From contig CAICTM010000185.1 in NCBI GenBank assembly GCA_903772945.1, positions 1-64,000 of the forward strand: a DNA stretch of 64,000 nt, in the 5' to 3' direction. Position numbers and translations under genes: made by a program. Of this stretch, positions 50,734-61,201 are shown piece after piece. Numbering within the stretch: position 1 is the stretch's first letter; each line of letters opens with the position of its first letter. Under the pieces are notes generated by a model. That model was not told the origin of the DNA, did no database searches, and worked only from the letters and a program-made list of their open reading frames with translations. The DNA is from Seminavis robusta (Eukaryota; Bacillariophyta; Bacillariophyceae; Naviculales; Naviculaceae).

Positions 50734-51580
50734 CGTTTTCTATGAAAGGTCCCTGCTGCTTTGTTTATTTGTGGCTTTTACAAAGTGTTGGCGCCGATGG
50801 TGCTCAGCCCGAGGGGAAAAAACGGGTTCTCAACATTTTGCTGGGGCAACTCAAGTAACTATAGTATACATGTAACTAACTCTACATATGGGTACAACTG
50901 GTTCGATATTCTTATCTAACGCTGAAGCGGTACCACGATGCTATCCACCATGCACTCAAGGACTTCTCAAGTCAGTGAGATCGAGAAATCAGTGGTACAT
51001 GCGTACATGCGTGCTGGTACCTGCATGTTCGCATTCGTTGGGTGGGGAAAAGAACCTTAAGCCCTGCCATTTCGACTGAGTGTTCCAAAGAGCTCTATCT
51101 GAACTGCAGGCTGGGTGAAAGCTGCGTGTTTGCTCGTTTCCAATTGGTACTAGTACAGCTTGTTTCTTAGGTCGTCATGACAGGTGCAATCTCTTAGTTT
51201 TTCAGCAGTGGCCTTTGCGTTCATAAGCTGCGATTGACTTCCCTGTGCTGTCCGCCCTGTGCATCCTGTTCACTCAACGTTATGTCAGCAACTGAAGAGA
51301 CTATTGATGTCAGCAAGCGCTGTAAAATACATCTCCTCATCCCGACCAGGCAAGACGGCATATTACATGTAATACTAGCTATGCATAGTACTGAGTACTG
51401 AGTACGGTACTAGTACCACTCGAATGAATATCTTTGGCCAACGATGAGATCATTTATTTCAAGGCTACACAAGACAACCATAGATATTCTAACCAAATCA
51501 CCAAGGCAGGGGCCCAAGAGAAGAAGAGCAACGAACCATGACAAACCGACCTGGGCGGTGTGCATACTATTGGCTTCTGG
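50734..51580. other. Intergenic, no gene seen
   Basis: About 850 bases between the GPCR 5' end and the 3' end of the copper-protein gene. It includes GTACTGAGTACTGAGTACGG near 51388. No coding or RNA feature is supported. Confidence 0.4.
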
Positions 51581-52768
51581 CTACAGAATAGCCAATAAAC
51601 CCAATAGCACCAAACAAAGACCACACCGTGCAGCACTCGTCGTTGCCACGCCACTACTTTTTGGGAATTCCGGCGCTTCCTCGTCTGTCTTATCCACCGT
51701 CGTGGTGATGCTGATTACCGAGTTGTTGAATCCAAAATCCGTCAGTGCGGTTTCGTTATAATAATTCCATCCACCGCAAAAAGTACCATTGCTATCTGGT
51801 AGGATTTGAATGGCCGCTCCCATACCCTGATGGGGAACGCATTGATAATAAAACAAGAGTCCAGCGGCATTTGGCCCAGCTGTAAACGTAAAGCTTCCGT
51901 ACTCGATGCCTGGGAGCGTGGGTACGTCCCCCCTTATAAGATGTAGGGATGCATTATTGAAATCCAGCAGATTGTCCAATCCCGGCTCTGGAACGGTTTT
52001 GAAGACAAAGGGATGCCCTGGAGCATCAATGATGAACTCGTATTCTTGGCACGGTTCCAGATAGAGTATTGGATCCAGCATTGCTGTGTCTGTCTCTTCT
52101 AACCCTTCGGTGACCCAATAATTTTCAAACGATTCCGCTCGGATGAATATCGAATTTTCGGTACGGTTGGGGAGTGGTGGCAGGGTGACCGTGATGGGTG
52201 CTTGGGTTATTGTCGTGGGCACGGGAGTATTCTTGGTAAACAAGACATTGGCACAACTGACAAAATAGTACAAATCCCAGAGTTGCAAGACACATGGATC
52301 ATGTCCCGCATCCGCACTGCAACTTTCTAGGATGGACTCGGGGAAGGTTACATTGACATGGAAGGATCCCGTGAATCCGCCTCCATTCGATGCATCGGCA
52401 GCCACTCGATTGTCAACGCCAGCCACCACAATATTCTCGGGCACATCGAAATTGTTGTCGCCGGCCGATGGATTCAAACTAAAGCGATACTGGTAGGGAG
52501 GATGCGCCACATTGGTCCGCCACGTCAAGGGCACGGGTTCGTTGACTGAAAGCACGGTTGTAGAGGCGTCTGGTAAGTCATAGGCATCCCCACAAAAGGC
52601 ATTGCAGCCAACACCCGTCTGTGGATTGCACGCTCCTTCGCGAAACGTATACAGGTAATCATTGTTCGTTCGCGGTGTTGGATAGGTCAGCAACACATGA
52701 GCGTCGCTCAGAAAGAGAGTCGTCAGCGACAACAATAGAGATAGTTGTAGCAGTGGTAGCAGTGGCAT
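51581..52768 (-). CDS. LPMO-like copper domain fused to a cupredoxin, with C-terminal membrane anchor
   Basis: 395 residues. A signal peptide (LLQLSLLLSLTTLFLSDA) is predicted to be cut before His 24 (HVLLTYPTPRT). An N-terminal His followed by a P-x-R segment is the hallmark of lytic polysaccharide monooxygenases and related copper proteins. His 89 (TNVAHPPYQ) could be the second histidine of the copper brace. Residues about 205-325 are a cupredoxin with a full type-1 site: His 252 (APGHPF) and Cys 310/His 313/Met 316 (YYQCVPHQGMG). The end (CGLCLVLLGLLAIL after a Ser/Thr stretch) looks like a GPI-anchor signal. An oxidase with its own electron-transfer domain held at the cell surface is an attractive inference. 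Copper transport or storage is the alternative. Many Asn-glycosylation sequons agree with secretion. Confidence 0.7.
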   Translation of the reverse strand: MPLLPLLQLSLLLSLTTLFLSDAHVLLTYPTPRTNNDYLYTFREGACNPQTGVGCNAFCGDAYDLPDASTTVLSVNEPVPLTWRTNVAHPPYQYRFSLNPSAGDNNFDVPENIVVAGVDNRVAADASNGGGFTGSFHVNVTFPESILESCSADAGHDPCVLQLWDLYYFVSCANVLFTKNTPVPTTITQAPITVTLPPLPNRTENSIFIRAESFENYWVTEGLEETDTAMLDPILYLEPCQEYEFIIDAPGHPFVFKTVPEPGLDNLLDFNNASLHLIRGDVPTLPGIEYGSFTFTAGPNAAGLLFYYQCVPHQGMGAAIQILPDSNGTFCGGWNYYNETALTDFGFNNSVISITTTVDKTDEEAPEFPKSSGVATTSAARCGLCLVLLGLLAIL

Positions 52769-54365
52769 GATCGTTCCAAGGAGATGCTTCGAAAAGGAAA
52801 TAATGGAGATTGTTGTCTTGTTGTCAATTCCTCAGAGCGAGGTGTGGGAGCAAGGAGAGCTTGAGAAGCTTCCGAGTCGGGGATTGGATCCGTTTTTAGT
52901 CAGATCTTTCGATTTGATATCATTCAATCGACTAAAATAGCCCGAGCAGGGAAACGGCCGCCGACAACGAATTCAAAATAGTTGGAGCTAGTAGACCGAT
53001 ACCAGTACCGGTACCTATCTACCGTTAGCTAGCGTGGTAGCCAAAACTAACCAACTTTATGGCTCCAGAACTTGTGAATTCAATTGAATCGAATCCACCA
53101 CGAGCAGATATATTGGGTACCATACGAACCAAACTGTTTCCACTGCTTCTCTCACGGAAATTGATACGTACGTACGGTAGCCAAACTGGCTGACTGCTTG
53201 CTTGCTAAGGAATTGCATGCCATCATGCATCAAGAACTTCCGTGCCGGTGGTACAGAAGCTCGTTGCCTGAGATTGGATTGGATTGATTACTGCCATCTT
53301 GCATAGAAGCTCGAACTCGGATTGATTGATATCCTCCAGTCACATTGTCATACTGGAGCTTGCTTGAGTAACAGCTACCGTACTTGTTACTTTGGAGTGG
53401 GATCGTCATCCTCATTCCACCAGAATGCTCAATCGATCGCTCCAGCCATGGATGTACTATTAAACCTTGTACAACAATCATCCCTTAGAGGAAAGAATCT
53501 GTCCTCAGACTCGGTCAAGTGGAGCTTTCTTGGTGAAATTGGGTTGCTTGTAATCTAGCTAGTACCATAAAGCAATAGCTAGCATCCCCATATCGTGCAA
53601 TTCATGCAGCCGCTGGAGTAGGAGATGTGGTGGAAGCTGTATAATTCGGTTTGCGGCCTTTTAGATGGGGGGCAAAACCTAGAACAGCCTCTGATGGATT
53701 TGAACTTCACATTGATGTGGCCAGACTGTGCCCTGCAGCCTTAACACTACCAGTTTTTGTTGACATGGCCTTGTACCAGACCACCATACGTAGCGTTCCC
53801 TGTATCATGTATGGTGATGTATTGCTTGGAGATGGTTCAGAGGAGCTTTCAGAGGTACAGTATTGGAATAGCAGATAGTACCGGTAGCAGCTGCTAAAAA
53901 CAAGACGGGTAGAATTAATTAGTCTTATAAGGAGACCCGAAGCATACTGAGTACTGGATTATTCTAGGATGAATTATGGTACGATTCACCTGGAGTATCT
54001 GTACCGGTTAGGGACATAATACATTGATTACTTACTGTTATAGAAGCTACTTCTAGTACTCTCTATGCATAGTAGGTTCCTACCTCAGTACCGGTGGACA
54101 AATCTGGCATTTTGGTCGCATCGTGGCGTCTACTTTGCCAACAGCCTCCTGAAAGGCCTGTATTGGTCCAACTGTTGCGTACATGTGTACATACATGTAC
54201 CACTCACACGCTTTCCAGCTTCCAGCTTCATGATCCAGTAAGAGCGACAGTTGTGGAGACTCGAGTACAATAGTTGGTAGTCAAATTGGTCATCGGTCAT
54301 CAAATTTTCTTCGTCACTGCTAAACTCTGGCTGGAGGGTACTCGTAGTCCTGGAGCCAACCACTC
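52769..54365. other. Intergenic region upstream of LRR copy E
   Basis: Two blocks, 53458-53610 and 53905-54010, recur upstream of copy F at 57690-57870 and 58025-58145: GGTCAAGTGGAGCTTTCTTG against AGTCAAGCTTAGTGGAGCTT, and TAAGGAGACCCGAAGCATAC against TAAGGAGACCCCGAAGCATA. One short frame at 53651-53878 between them is listed separately. Confidence 0.55.
53651..53878 (+). CDS. Short unidentified coding fragment, 75 codons
   Basis: The frame reads MRPFRWGAKPRTASDGFELH, then CPAALTLPVFVDMALYQTTI and ending SEELSEVQYWNSR. Its composition is protein-like, unlike the repeat DNA around it. It sits between two blocks of the E/F upstream duplication and has no counterpart upstream of copy F, so it was either inserted at E or lost at F. 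The beginning may be missing. I do not recognise the family. Confidence 0.3.
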   Translation: MRPFRWGAKPRTASDGFELHIDVARLCPAALTLPVFVDMALYQTTIRSVPCIMYGDVLLGDGSEELSEVQYWNSR

Positions 54366-54431
54366 CCTTTTATTTATTTTTGTTTTGGAAAGCCCGCAAA
54401 GATCAAACAGCACACTGGACGGAGAAAGGCA
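54366..54431 (+). promoter_or_regulatory. Conserved 5' block of LRR copy E
   Basis: TATTTATTTTTGTTTTGGAA, AGCCCGCAAAGATCAAACAG and then the start codon at 54432. Copy F has the same order at 58298-58359, and copies B and D keep the AAAGATCAAGCAG part at the same distance. It is probably leader and core promoter; the role is inferred from conservation. Confidence 0.45.
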
Positions 54432-56318
54432 ATGGCGAAAGAGACTGAAACCGGCAAAATGCCCCATCAGAGAGAAGAGGCTAAGGACGATGAGCACCAT
54501 GTCGATCAGCTTGCGCGGATTGAGCGCCATCGTCAGGCCGTGGCAATTCCTGATGAAGCAAAGAACCAGAACCACAAAGTAAAGGACACCAATGATGAGA
54601 CATCTGCCAACCATGAGGGCGAGTCGAGACACGTGTATCGGTTGTATCAGAAGGATAGGATAATACGCAGCGGCTTATCTGAAGGCGGTGCAGACGATTC
54701 AAAGGACACCAATGTTGAGGCATCTGGCCACCATGACGACGAGTCGAGACGCGAGTACTACTTCCATCAGAAGGATAGGATAATTCGCCACGTTTTAGGT
54801 GAGGACTCTGAAGACAATTCAAGTTCTCCCAACTCCGCTGTTGGAAAAGATTTGTTCAGGGTAGGAAGAAAAGAAGGAGCCAAAAATAACGAACATCAAC
54901 AGGAATTGGTAGCGAATGAACCGCAACGACAGCAAAATACGGTCCAACAAGTCGGGGCCTTTGCCGTGGAAGGAATCGGGGCGGTTGAAGAAAGAAGTAG
55001 TGAAATGAACGATGATCTGGTCATTCACAACAGTGATGCTAACAACAACAACAATGAAGCAGTCATCGACGAAGCTGTTCTTGTGGATAACGATGCAACT
55101 CTTGGAGATGAAGCAGTCTTCATGGAACAAGGGACAAGACGCAGGGGCAACAAACAAGAAGTGATTGAAGGAACAATCATGCAGAACAGTGATGTCCAAA
55201 GTAATGTTTATCCCTGGTTAGGCTTGGCCTTCCTGGCTGTGACTGGTTTGGTGGTTTTTCTTGCTTTGTACCTTCCTTCGACTTCCAGCTCATTGAGTGT
55301 TGGTAGCAATAGCAGTCAGAATGTGCATGATGCAGCCAATAACTCTACCATCATCTATCCGCCCTTTCAGGACGATTTGCTCACAAGCACACTCAAGGCC
55401 ATCCTCAACACATCCACCCCCGCTTATCTTGCCAATGTCTGGATGTGGAATGACCCTAATTTTGCAAACTACTCTCATGAAAGACAACGTCAAAGGTTTG
55501 ACTTGGCATACTATTACTACGCGACAAATGGTCACAACTGGTTCCGAAATGACCACTGGCTCAGCTATAACATCAATGAATGTGACTGGTTCACACAGGC
55601 CCACAACGAGAGCATTCTACACTATGACAACTATCCTGTCTGTGATGAGAACAACACTCTCCTCATTTTCAACCTAAATTCAAACAATCTGCAGGGGACC
55701 CTTCCAATAGTCAATGGAGTACTAACAAATATTCTGACATTTGATGTTGGGAACAACCAGTTGCATGGAGCTGTTCCAGCCGGGGCTGCTGCAACCAATG
55801 AAGTCCTGGAGGTGTTCATTGTATCCAACAACAACTTTGAAGGTCAGTTGACTTCCAGTGGTGGCTTCAGACCTTTTGGGATACGAATCATCAAGCTGGA
55901 TGGCAACTTTCTGCTTGGATACATGGATCCCCTCCACAAGTACTTGACCAATTTGGAAATCGTGAATGCTTCCAGCAATCTCTTTGGGCTCTATGGCGGC
56001 AAGCTTTCAGAGTCGTTTAACAGTAAGAGTCTCTACTACTATGGGGTTGCGGATAATCTGCTCACTGGAACCATCCCAACCGCACTGGGAATACTCCCAG
56101 CTATGGAAACCATTGATTTCCACGGCAATCCAGGTTTGTTTGGTATGATACCCACAGAGCTTGGCGAGTTGACCAATCTGACTCTTTTGGACCTGTCCTA
56201 TACAAACGTTTCTGGACCAGTCCCTACAACGCTCTGTGACCGAGTTGGAAGTGGCTTGCTGGAGATTCGGGCCAACTGCAGCCTTGTAGACTGCTGCTCT
56301 GTGAATGCCACCAAATAG
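54432..56318 (+). CDS. LRR single-pass membrane protein, copy E
   Basis: 628 residues starting MAKETETGKMPHQREEA. The tail follows copy A (two KDRIIR units; SSPNSAVGKDLFRVGRKEG; MEQGTRRRGNKQEVIEG). From the membrane block onward (YPWLGLAFLAVTGLVVFLAL, near residue 260) the DNA is almost identical to copy F (NGVLTNILTFDVGNNQLHG, TSSGGFRPFGIRIIK, GTIPTALGILPAMETIDFHG). The end (SVNATK then stop) and the ATAGATCCTTTGGTAGCATT flank match copy C instead. It is thus a mosaic of at least three family members. Topology as for copy A. Confidence 0.85.
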   Translation: MAKETETGKMPHQREEAKDDEHHVDQLARIERHRQAVAIPDEAKNQNHKVKDTNDETSANHEGESRHVYRLYQKDRIIRSGLSEGGADDSKDTNVEASGHHDDESRREYYFHQKDRIIRHVLGEDSEDNSSSPNSAVGKDLFRVGRKEGAKNNEHQQELVANEPQRQQNTVQQVGAFAVEGIGAVEERSSEMNDDLVIHNSDANNNNNEAVIDEAVLVDNDATLGDEAVFMEQGTRRRGNKQEVIEGTIMQNSDVQSNVYPWLGLAFLAVTGLVVFLALYLPSTSSSLSVGSNSSQNVHDAANNSTIIYPPFQDDLLTSTLKAILNTSTPAYLANVWMWNDPNFANYSHERQRQRFDLAYYYYATNGHNWFRNDHWLSYNINECDWFTQAHNESILHYDNYPVCDENNTLLIFNLNSNNLQGTLPIVNGVLTNILTFDVGNNQLHGAVPAGAAATNEVLEVFIVSNNNFEGQLTSSGGFRPFGIRIIKLDGNFLLGYMDPLHKYLTNLEIVNASSNLFGLYGGKLSESFNSKSLYYYGVADNLLTGTIPTALGILPAMETIDFHGNPGLFGMIPTELGELTNLTLLDLSYTNVSGPVPTTLCDRVGSGLLEIRANCSLVDCCSVNATK

Positions 56319-58297
56319 ATCCTTTGGTAGCATTAAATCATCTGGGTGATCATTGACTGATGGGTCGACTGACGCTTCGTTTCGTGCGATGGAATTGGAA
56401 TCCGTTTTTGGGAGATATCTTTTGATTCAGTCGACTAAGACCATGGAGACGGATTGCGCTGCTTGTGTGGCTGTAACTGGGTCTATTCGTAGTGTTAATG
56501 ATGGGATACGCAGTGTCGCCATAGAGGATTCTCGTTGGTAGGCCGTCGATAAAGCAGCCACTCGTGATCGATCGATAAGAAAAGACTTGTGTGTTCTCGT
56601 GCGGCCTCTTTCGGTTGACTGTTGCCTTTCAATTATTCGACGCCAATCCGTTCACTTCGGTGCGCCATGGACAAATGTGTTTCATCGACCGGCAGCAGTA
56701 AGAGAATAGAACGTAGGAAATGGATAAAATTTTCTCTTCTATTCTCATACACCACTGCGAAAACCGGCAACTCACCCTTTGTTCTTGAAAAATCACCAAC
56801 TTGACGGTCAGCGGGCCAAGAACTGACTGCCCTCCCATGGTCCATAGGATTCACTGAAGGATGGTTTTTGAATCTGACCTACTAGGTCTAGAGACGGTCC
56901 GCTTGAGTTAGGCATGATCGTAGAGGTAATGGTACAACCGATCGATTGGCTTAAATAAAAGAACCTCACCACGACAACTCAACTCACCTGTGGATGGCCA
57001 AGATCTGACTGCCTTCCCACAGTCCAACGAAATAACTGAGGAATCTGCACCTTCAAGAACACTCTTGATAGTGGGCTTATCTGTACCAGTTTTTGTTGGA
57101 TCGATTCAACACACTGTTGTCAGTCAAGCTTGGATTTCTCTCCCGTTTGTCATAGTAGTTCGACGAGGGAGAGAAGTCAGTGCTGCGCCTTCAACAATAA
57201 ACTTGAAAATAAACTTACCTCCCATAATAAAAGTAGTAGTAGCGATCGACTGAGGTGACGCTGCGGTGGATCGATCTTCATTGCCTCTCTTCATTGTGTC
57301 CATCTTCCATCTTCATTGTGTTGGTTGCTGGAGTGTTGCTCAGGCGCGCTGCGAGAAAAGGTCGCTGCAGTCGCGACTCGCCGGACAGGACTAGCTAGTA
57401 GATCTACTGACTCCAGGATTGTATGTTGTATGCATGTACTGAGTGAAGATCAGAGGAATTACGACATGAGCACGGTAGTCTACCGGTTCAGCGTGATGGA
57501 GATGTTCTGGATCCATGGAGATCTTTCTTTAGAAGGAGGCAATAAAGAATGGCGACATTCACATCAGTGATCGTGCAGCTGCGCAGTCGCAACAAGTACC
57601 GCAATAAGCATGGAAATTGCCTCAAAACGCAACGGAGCGGACATCATGAATGATCAATCACGTCGTGCTTGCCCCAAAACAACTCCCAAATTGTATTTGA
57701 CCTTGTACTGGTCATACTCTTTAAAAACTCATCCCGACAGTCAATGTGGTCCCAGACTAAGTCAAGCTTAGTGGAGCTTTCTTGTTGGAATTGGGTTTAA
57801 TTAATCTACCATAAGCTACCATACTACCGTAGCTCGATCCGGGTAACATTCGCGATTCATCCCCGTATACGGTGGAAGGTGGGGCGGCAAAAATTAGAAA
57901 ACACAAACGTCGCAATACTCAATTACCGTACTACCTAGACTAGTACTCAGTAGTATTTTACCAGAAGCCTTGGGCACTTGAATGCAGCCGTTTTGCTCTA
58001 AGACAATTTCTCAAGTAGCCAATAACAGAGAATTATTGTAAGGAGACCCCGAAGCATACTGGAATGTTTGAGGTTCACATTAATAGTTTGAGAAAATCCA
58101 ATGAATTATGGCACGATTCACCTTGAGTCGCTGTACCGGTTACAAAACTCCCTTGATGCAGTCTGATGCTGTAAGAGCGACACTGTACACCGTACCACTG
58201 TACCACTGGAGACTGGAGCATAAGAAAGTAGTCAAAACGGGCATCAAATACAACCACATCCATTCTCCATACTCCATACAACCACATCCATTCTCCA
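56319..58297. other. Intergenic between LRR copies E and F
   Basis: No supported gene in about 2 kb. It contains the downstream block also seen after copy F (GACTGATGGGTCGACTGACG, then CGTTTCGTGC, at about 56350-56390, against about 60480-60520). Further on are the about 200-bp units at 56795-57070 shared with 42.7-43.0 kb, and from 57690 the upstream blocks shared with copy E. Confidence 0.55.
56795..57070. repeat. About 200-bp repeat unit, two copies (LRR downstream block)
   Basis: The landmarks GAACTGACTGCCCTCCCATG near 56820 and AGATCTGACTGCCTTCCCAC near 57002 are each followed by a GTCCA segment, a GAAATAA/TTCACTGAAGG stretch and, in the second, TCTGCACCTTCAAGAAC. They match the units at 42742-43040. 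Confidence 0.55.
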
Positions 58298-58359
58298 TTA
58301 TTTATTTTGTTTTGGAAAGCCAAAAAAGATCAAGCAATAGTACACGGTGGACAGAGGCA
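58298..58359 (+). promoter_or_regulatory. Conserved 5' block of LRR copy F
   Basis: TTATTTATTTTGTTTTGGAA, AGCCAAAAAAGATCAAGCAA and a GGACAGAGGCA segment precede the ATG at 58360, as upstream of copy E. Confidence 0.45.
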
Positions 58360-60279
58360 ATGAAGAAAGAGACCGAAACCAAAAAGAGGACCACCCATCA
58401 ACATGAAGAGGCCAAGGAGGAGGAGGAATTCCATGTTGACCAGCCCGTGCAGACTGAGCACCATCGACAGGCGGTGGTCATTCATGATGAAGCAAAGAAC
58501 CAGAACTACAAAGTAAAGGACACCAACAATGAGATATCTGGCGAGTCGAGACGCCATTACCAGAACCACAAAGTAAAGGACACCAATGTACAAGTAGACA
58601 CATCTGGCCACCATGACGGCGAGTCGAGACACGTGTACCAGTTGTATCAGAAGGATAGGATACTACGCGACAAGTCAAGACGCGAGTACCACTCCGATGA
58701 GAGGGAAAAGATAGTACGCCATGTTCTTGGTGAGGACATTGAAGATGGTGCAAGATTTCACAGAACTGTTGAAAAGGATTTGGTCAGAGAAGGCAGAACA
58801 GACAAGCATCGGGTATTGGTGGCCAAAGAATGGCAACACCCAGAAGATGACTCAGGAGGCTATGTTCAAGGACAACAGAGCCAACGACCGCGAAAAAATA
58901 CTATCTCACAAGTCGGGGCCTTTGCCGTGGAAGGAATTGGTGTGGTTGAAGAAAGAAGCAGTGGAGTGATGAACAACAACAGTAACCATGACAACAGCGA
59001 AGCAGTCATCGACGGAGCTGTTCTTGTTGATAATGACACATCTCTTGCAGATAAAACAGTCTTCATGGAAGAAGGGACAAGCCATAAAGGCAACAAAGAA
59101 GAAGAAGAGGTGATTGAAGGAACAATCATGCAGAACAGTGATGTCCAAAGTAATGTGTATCCCTGGTTAGGCTTGGCCTTCCTGGCTGTGACTGGTTTGG
59201 TGGTTTTTCTTGCTTTGTACCTTCCTTCGACTTCCAGCTCATTGAGTGTTGGTAGCAATAGCAGTCAGACTGTGCATGATGCAGCCAATAACTCTCCCAT
59301 CATCTATCCGCCCTTTCAGGATGATTTGCTCACAAGCACACTCAAGGCCATCCTCAACACATCCACCCCCGCTTATCTTGCCAATGCCTGGATTTGGAAT
59401 GACCCTAATTTTGCAAACTACTCTCATGAAAGACAACGTCAAAGGTTTGACTTGGCATACTGGTACTACGCGACAAATGGTCACAACTGGTTCCGAAATG
59501 ACTACTGGCTCAGCTATAACATCAATGAATGTGACTGGTTCACACAGGCCCACAACGAGAGCATTCTACACTATGACAACTATCCTGTCTGTGATGAGAA
59601 CAACACTCTCCTCATTTTCAACCTAAATTCAAACAATCTGCAGGGGACCCTTCCAATAGTCAATGGAGTACTAACAAATATTCTGACATTTGATGTTGGG
59701 AACAACCAGTTGCATGGGGCTGTTCCAGCCGGGGCTGCTGCAACCAATGAAGTCCTGGAGGTGTTCATTGTATCCAACAACAACTTTGAAGGTCAGTTGA
59801 CTTCCAGTGGTGGCTTCAGACCTTTTGGGATACGAATCATCAAGCTGGATGGCAACTTTCTGCTTGGATACATGGATCCCCTCCACAAGTACTTGACCAA
59901 GTTGGAAATCGTGAATGCTTCCAGCAATCTCTTTGGGCTCTATGGCGGCAAGCTTTCAGAGACGTTTAACAGTAAGAGTCTCTTCTACTATGGGAATGCG
60001 GATAATCTGCTCACTGGAACCATCCCAACCGCACTGGGAGTACTCCCAGCTTTGGAAACCATTGATTTCCACGGCAATCCAGGTTTGTTTGGTATGATAC
60101 CCACAGAGCTTGGTGAGTTGACCAATCTGACTCTTTTGGACCTGTCCTATACAAACGTTTCTGGACCAGTCCCTACAACGCTCTGTGACCGAGTTGGAAG
60201 TGGCTTGCTGGAGATTCGGGCCAACTGCAGCCTTGTAGACTGCTGCTCTGTGAGCTCCCCCCTACCAAATAGATCCTAG
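58360..60279 (+). CDS. LRR single-pass membrane protein, copy F
   Basis: I chose the ATG at 58360 (MKKETETKKRTTHQH), equivalent to the other copies; the frame is open to 58108 through leader sequence. 639 residues. The tail is of the copy D type (VAKEWQHPEDDSGG, MEEGTSHKGNKEEEEVIEG), with a rearranged repeat region in which one unit is shortened (YQKDRILRDKSRREYHSDER) and the NHKVKDTN segment is duplicated. The membrane helix is near residue 266. The ectodomain is almost identical to copy E, differing at few positions (for example AYWYYATNGHNW for AYYYYATNGHNW). The end (SSPLPNRS) and 3' flank (CTTGATAATACATAG) follow copies C and D. Tandem partner of copy E, with starts 3.9 kb apart. Confidence 0.85.
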   Translation: MKKETETKKRTTHQHEEAKEEEEFHVDQPVQTEHHRQAVVIHDEAKNQNYKVKDTNNEISGESRRHYQNHKVKDTNVQVDTSGHHDGESRHVYQLYQKDRILRDKSRREYHSDEREKIVRHVLGEDIEDGARFHRTVEKDLVREGRTDKHRVLVAKEWQHPEDDSGGYVQGQQSQRPRKNTISQVGAFAVEGIGVVEERSSGVMNNNSNHDNSEAVIDGAVLVDNDTSLADKTVFMEEGTSHKGNKEEEEVIEGTIMQNSDVQSNVYPWLGLAFLAVTGLVVFLALYLPSTSSSLSVGSNSSQTVHDAANNSPIIYPPFQDDLLTSTLKAILNTSTPAYLANAWIWNDPNFANYSHERQRQRFDLAYWYYATNGHNWFRNDYWLSYNINECDWFTQAHNESILHYDNYPVCDENNTLLIFNLNSNNLQGTLPIVNGVLTNILTFDVGNNQLHGAVPAGAAATNEVLEVFIVSNNNFEGQLTSSGGFRPFGIRIIKLDGNFLLGYMDPLHKYLTKLEIVNASSNLFGLYGGKLSETFNSKSLFYYGNADNLLTGTIPTALGVLPALETIDFHGNPGLFGMIPTELGELTNLTLLDLSYTNVSGPVPTTLCDRVGSGLLEIRANCSLVDCCSVSSPLPNRS

Positions 60280-61201
60280 GATTAGACCTTGATAATACAT
60301 AGTTTTTTCCTGTCATGAGGTGGTGGATGATCCCTTCCCGAATGTATGTTCAATGACAAAGGACGCTTCTTGTTATTCCAAGTCGCTTCCAAAAGGGACG
60401 AGCCTGAAGCAGTAGAACAGACAAACCTTGTGCGCACTTTCTCAAAACGCTCATTCCAGCCATGGACTCACTCCCGGTGATCAACGACTGATCAGAGGGT
60501 CGATGCTCCGTTTCGTGCAAATGGAAGCACCTCTCCAGGCCTGCCATAGACCAAACAAAGTAAAGTAAAGATGGTGAATCTCCGCTCGCTGCAAACTGAG
60601 GAAGATATTCCTTGAATTACGACCGAGTTACCAGTGGAGCCTCCGTTACCGTGAAGCGGAGCGGAGCACTATCGAATACAAGCTGCTGTGGGAATTCTGA
60701 AGAAGTTTCCAACTCTTGCGACAGAGAAGTTTCCGTTTCATAGCGTTCGAAAACACGGATCCGAGCTGGCCTCCAAGTTTCCTTTTTTCTTTCTAGTGGC
60801 TTTTGGGGATGCCTGAAAGATGTCAGAATTGTTCACGAAATGCATCCCACGTCTTCTTGCCTTCGTTGCGAGAACCGTTTTCAAATGTTGACTCTAGTAC
60901 TGGAGCTATGCCGTGTCCATGGGGATGTCCTCGTCTTTTTGTTCGAGATGTTTTCTGTTCCAGTGATGTGCGATACCGGTACCGTGGTGGCATGGGGTAC
61001 CGGTACCGCGCTGATTGGTCGCCTGTTCAGAAGCTGATGGACTTCTTTCCCTCGGTTTGCCACTATACAGCCCTTCAGTGATCCAGGTGTTCAATGATTC
61101 CATTGAAGCTATGGTTGGCAACGATCCGTCATGTTGCAACCACCATGTGCTGGACATGGCTCTATCAAGCAAAGCTGTGTCGGAAAAGACGATGAAATAT
61201 T
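60280..61201. other. Intergenic, 3' flank of copy F
   Basis: Starts with the family 3' flank (TTGATAATACATAGTTTTTT, CCTGTCATGAGG) and the block shared with E at about 60480. A TACCGGTACC-type palindrome pair lies at 60974-61010. No gene seen. Confidence 0.45.
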
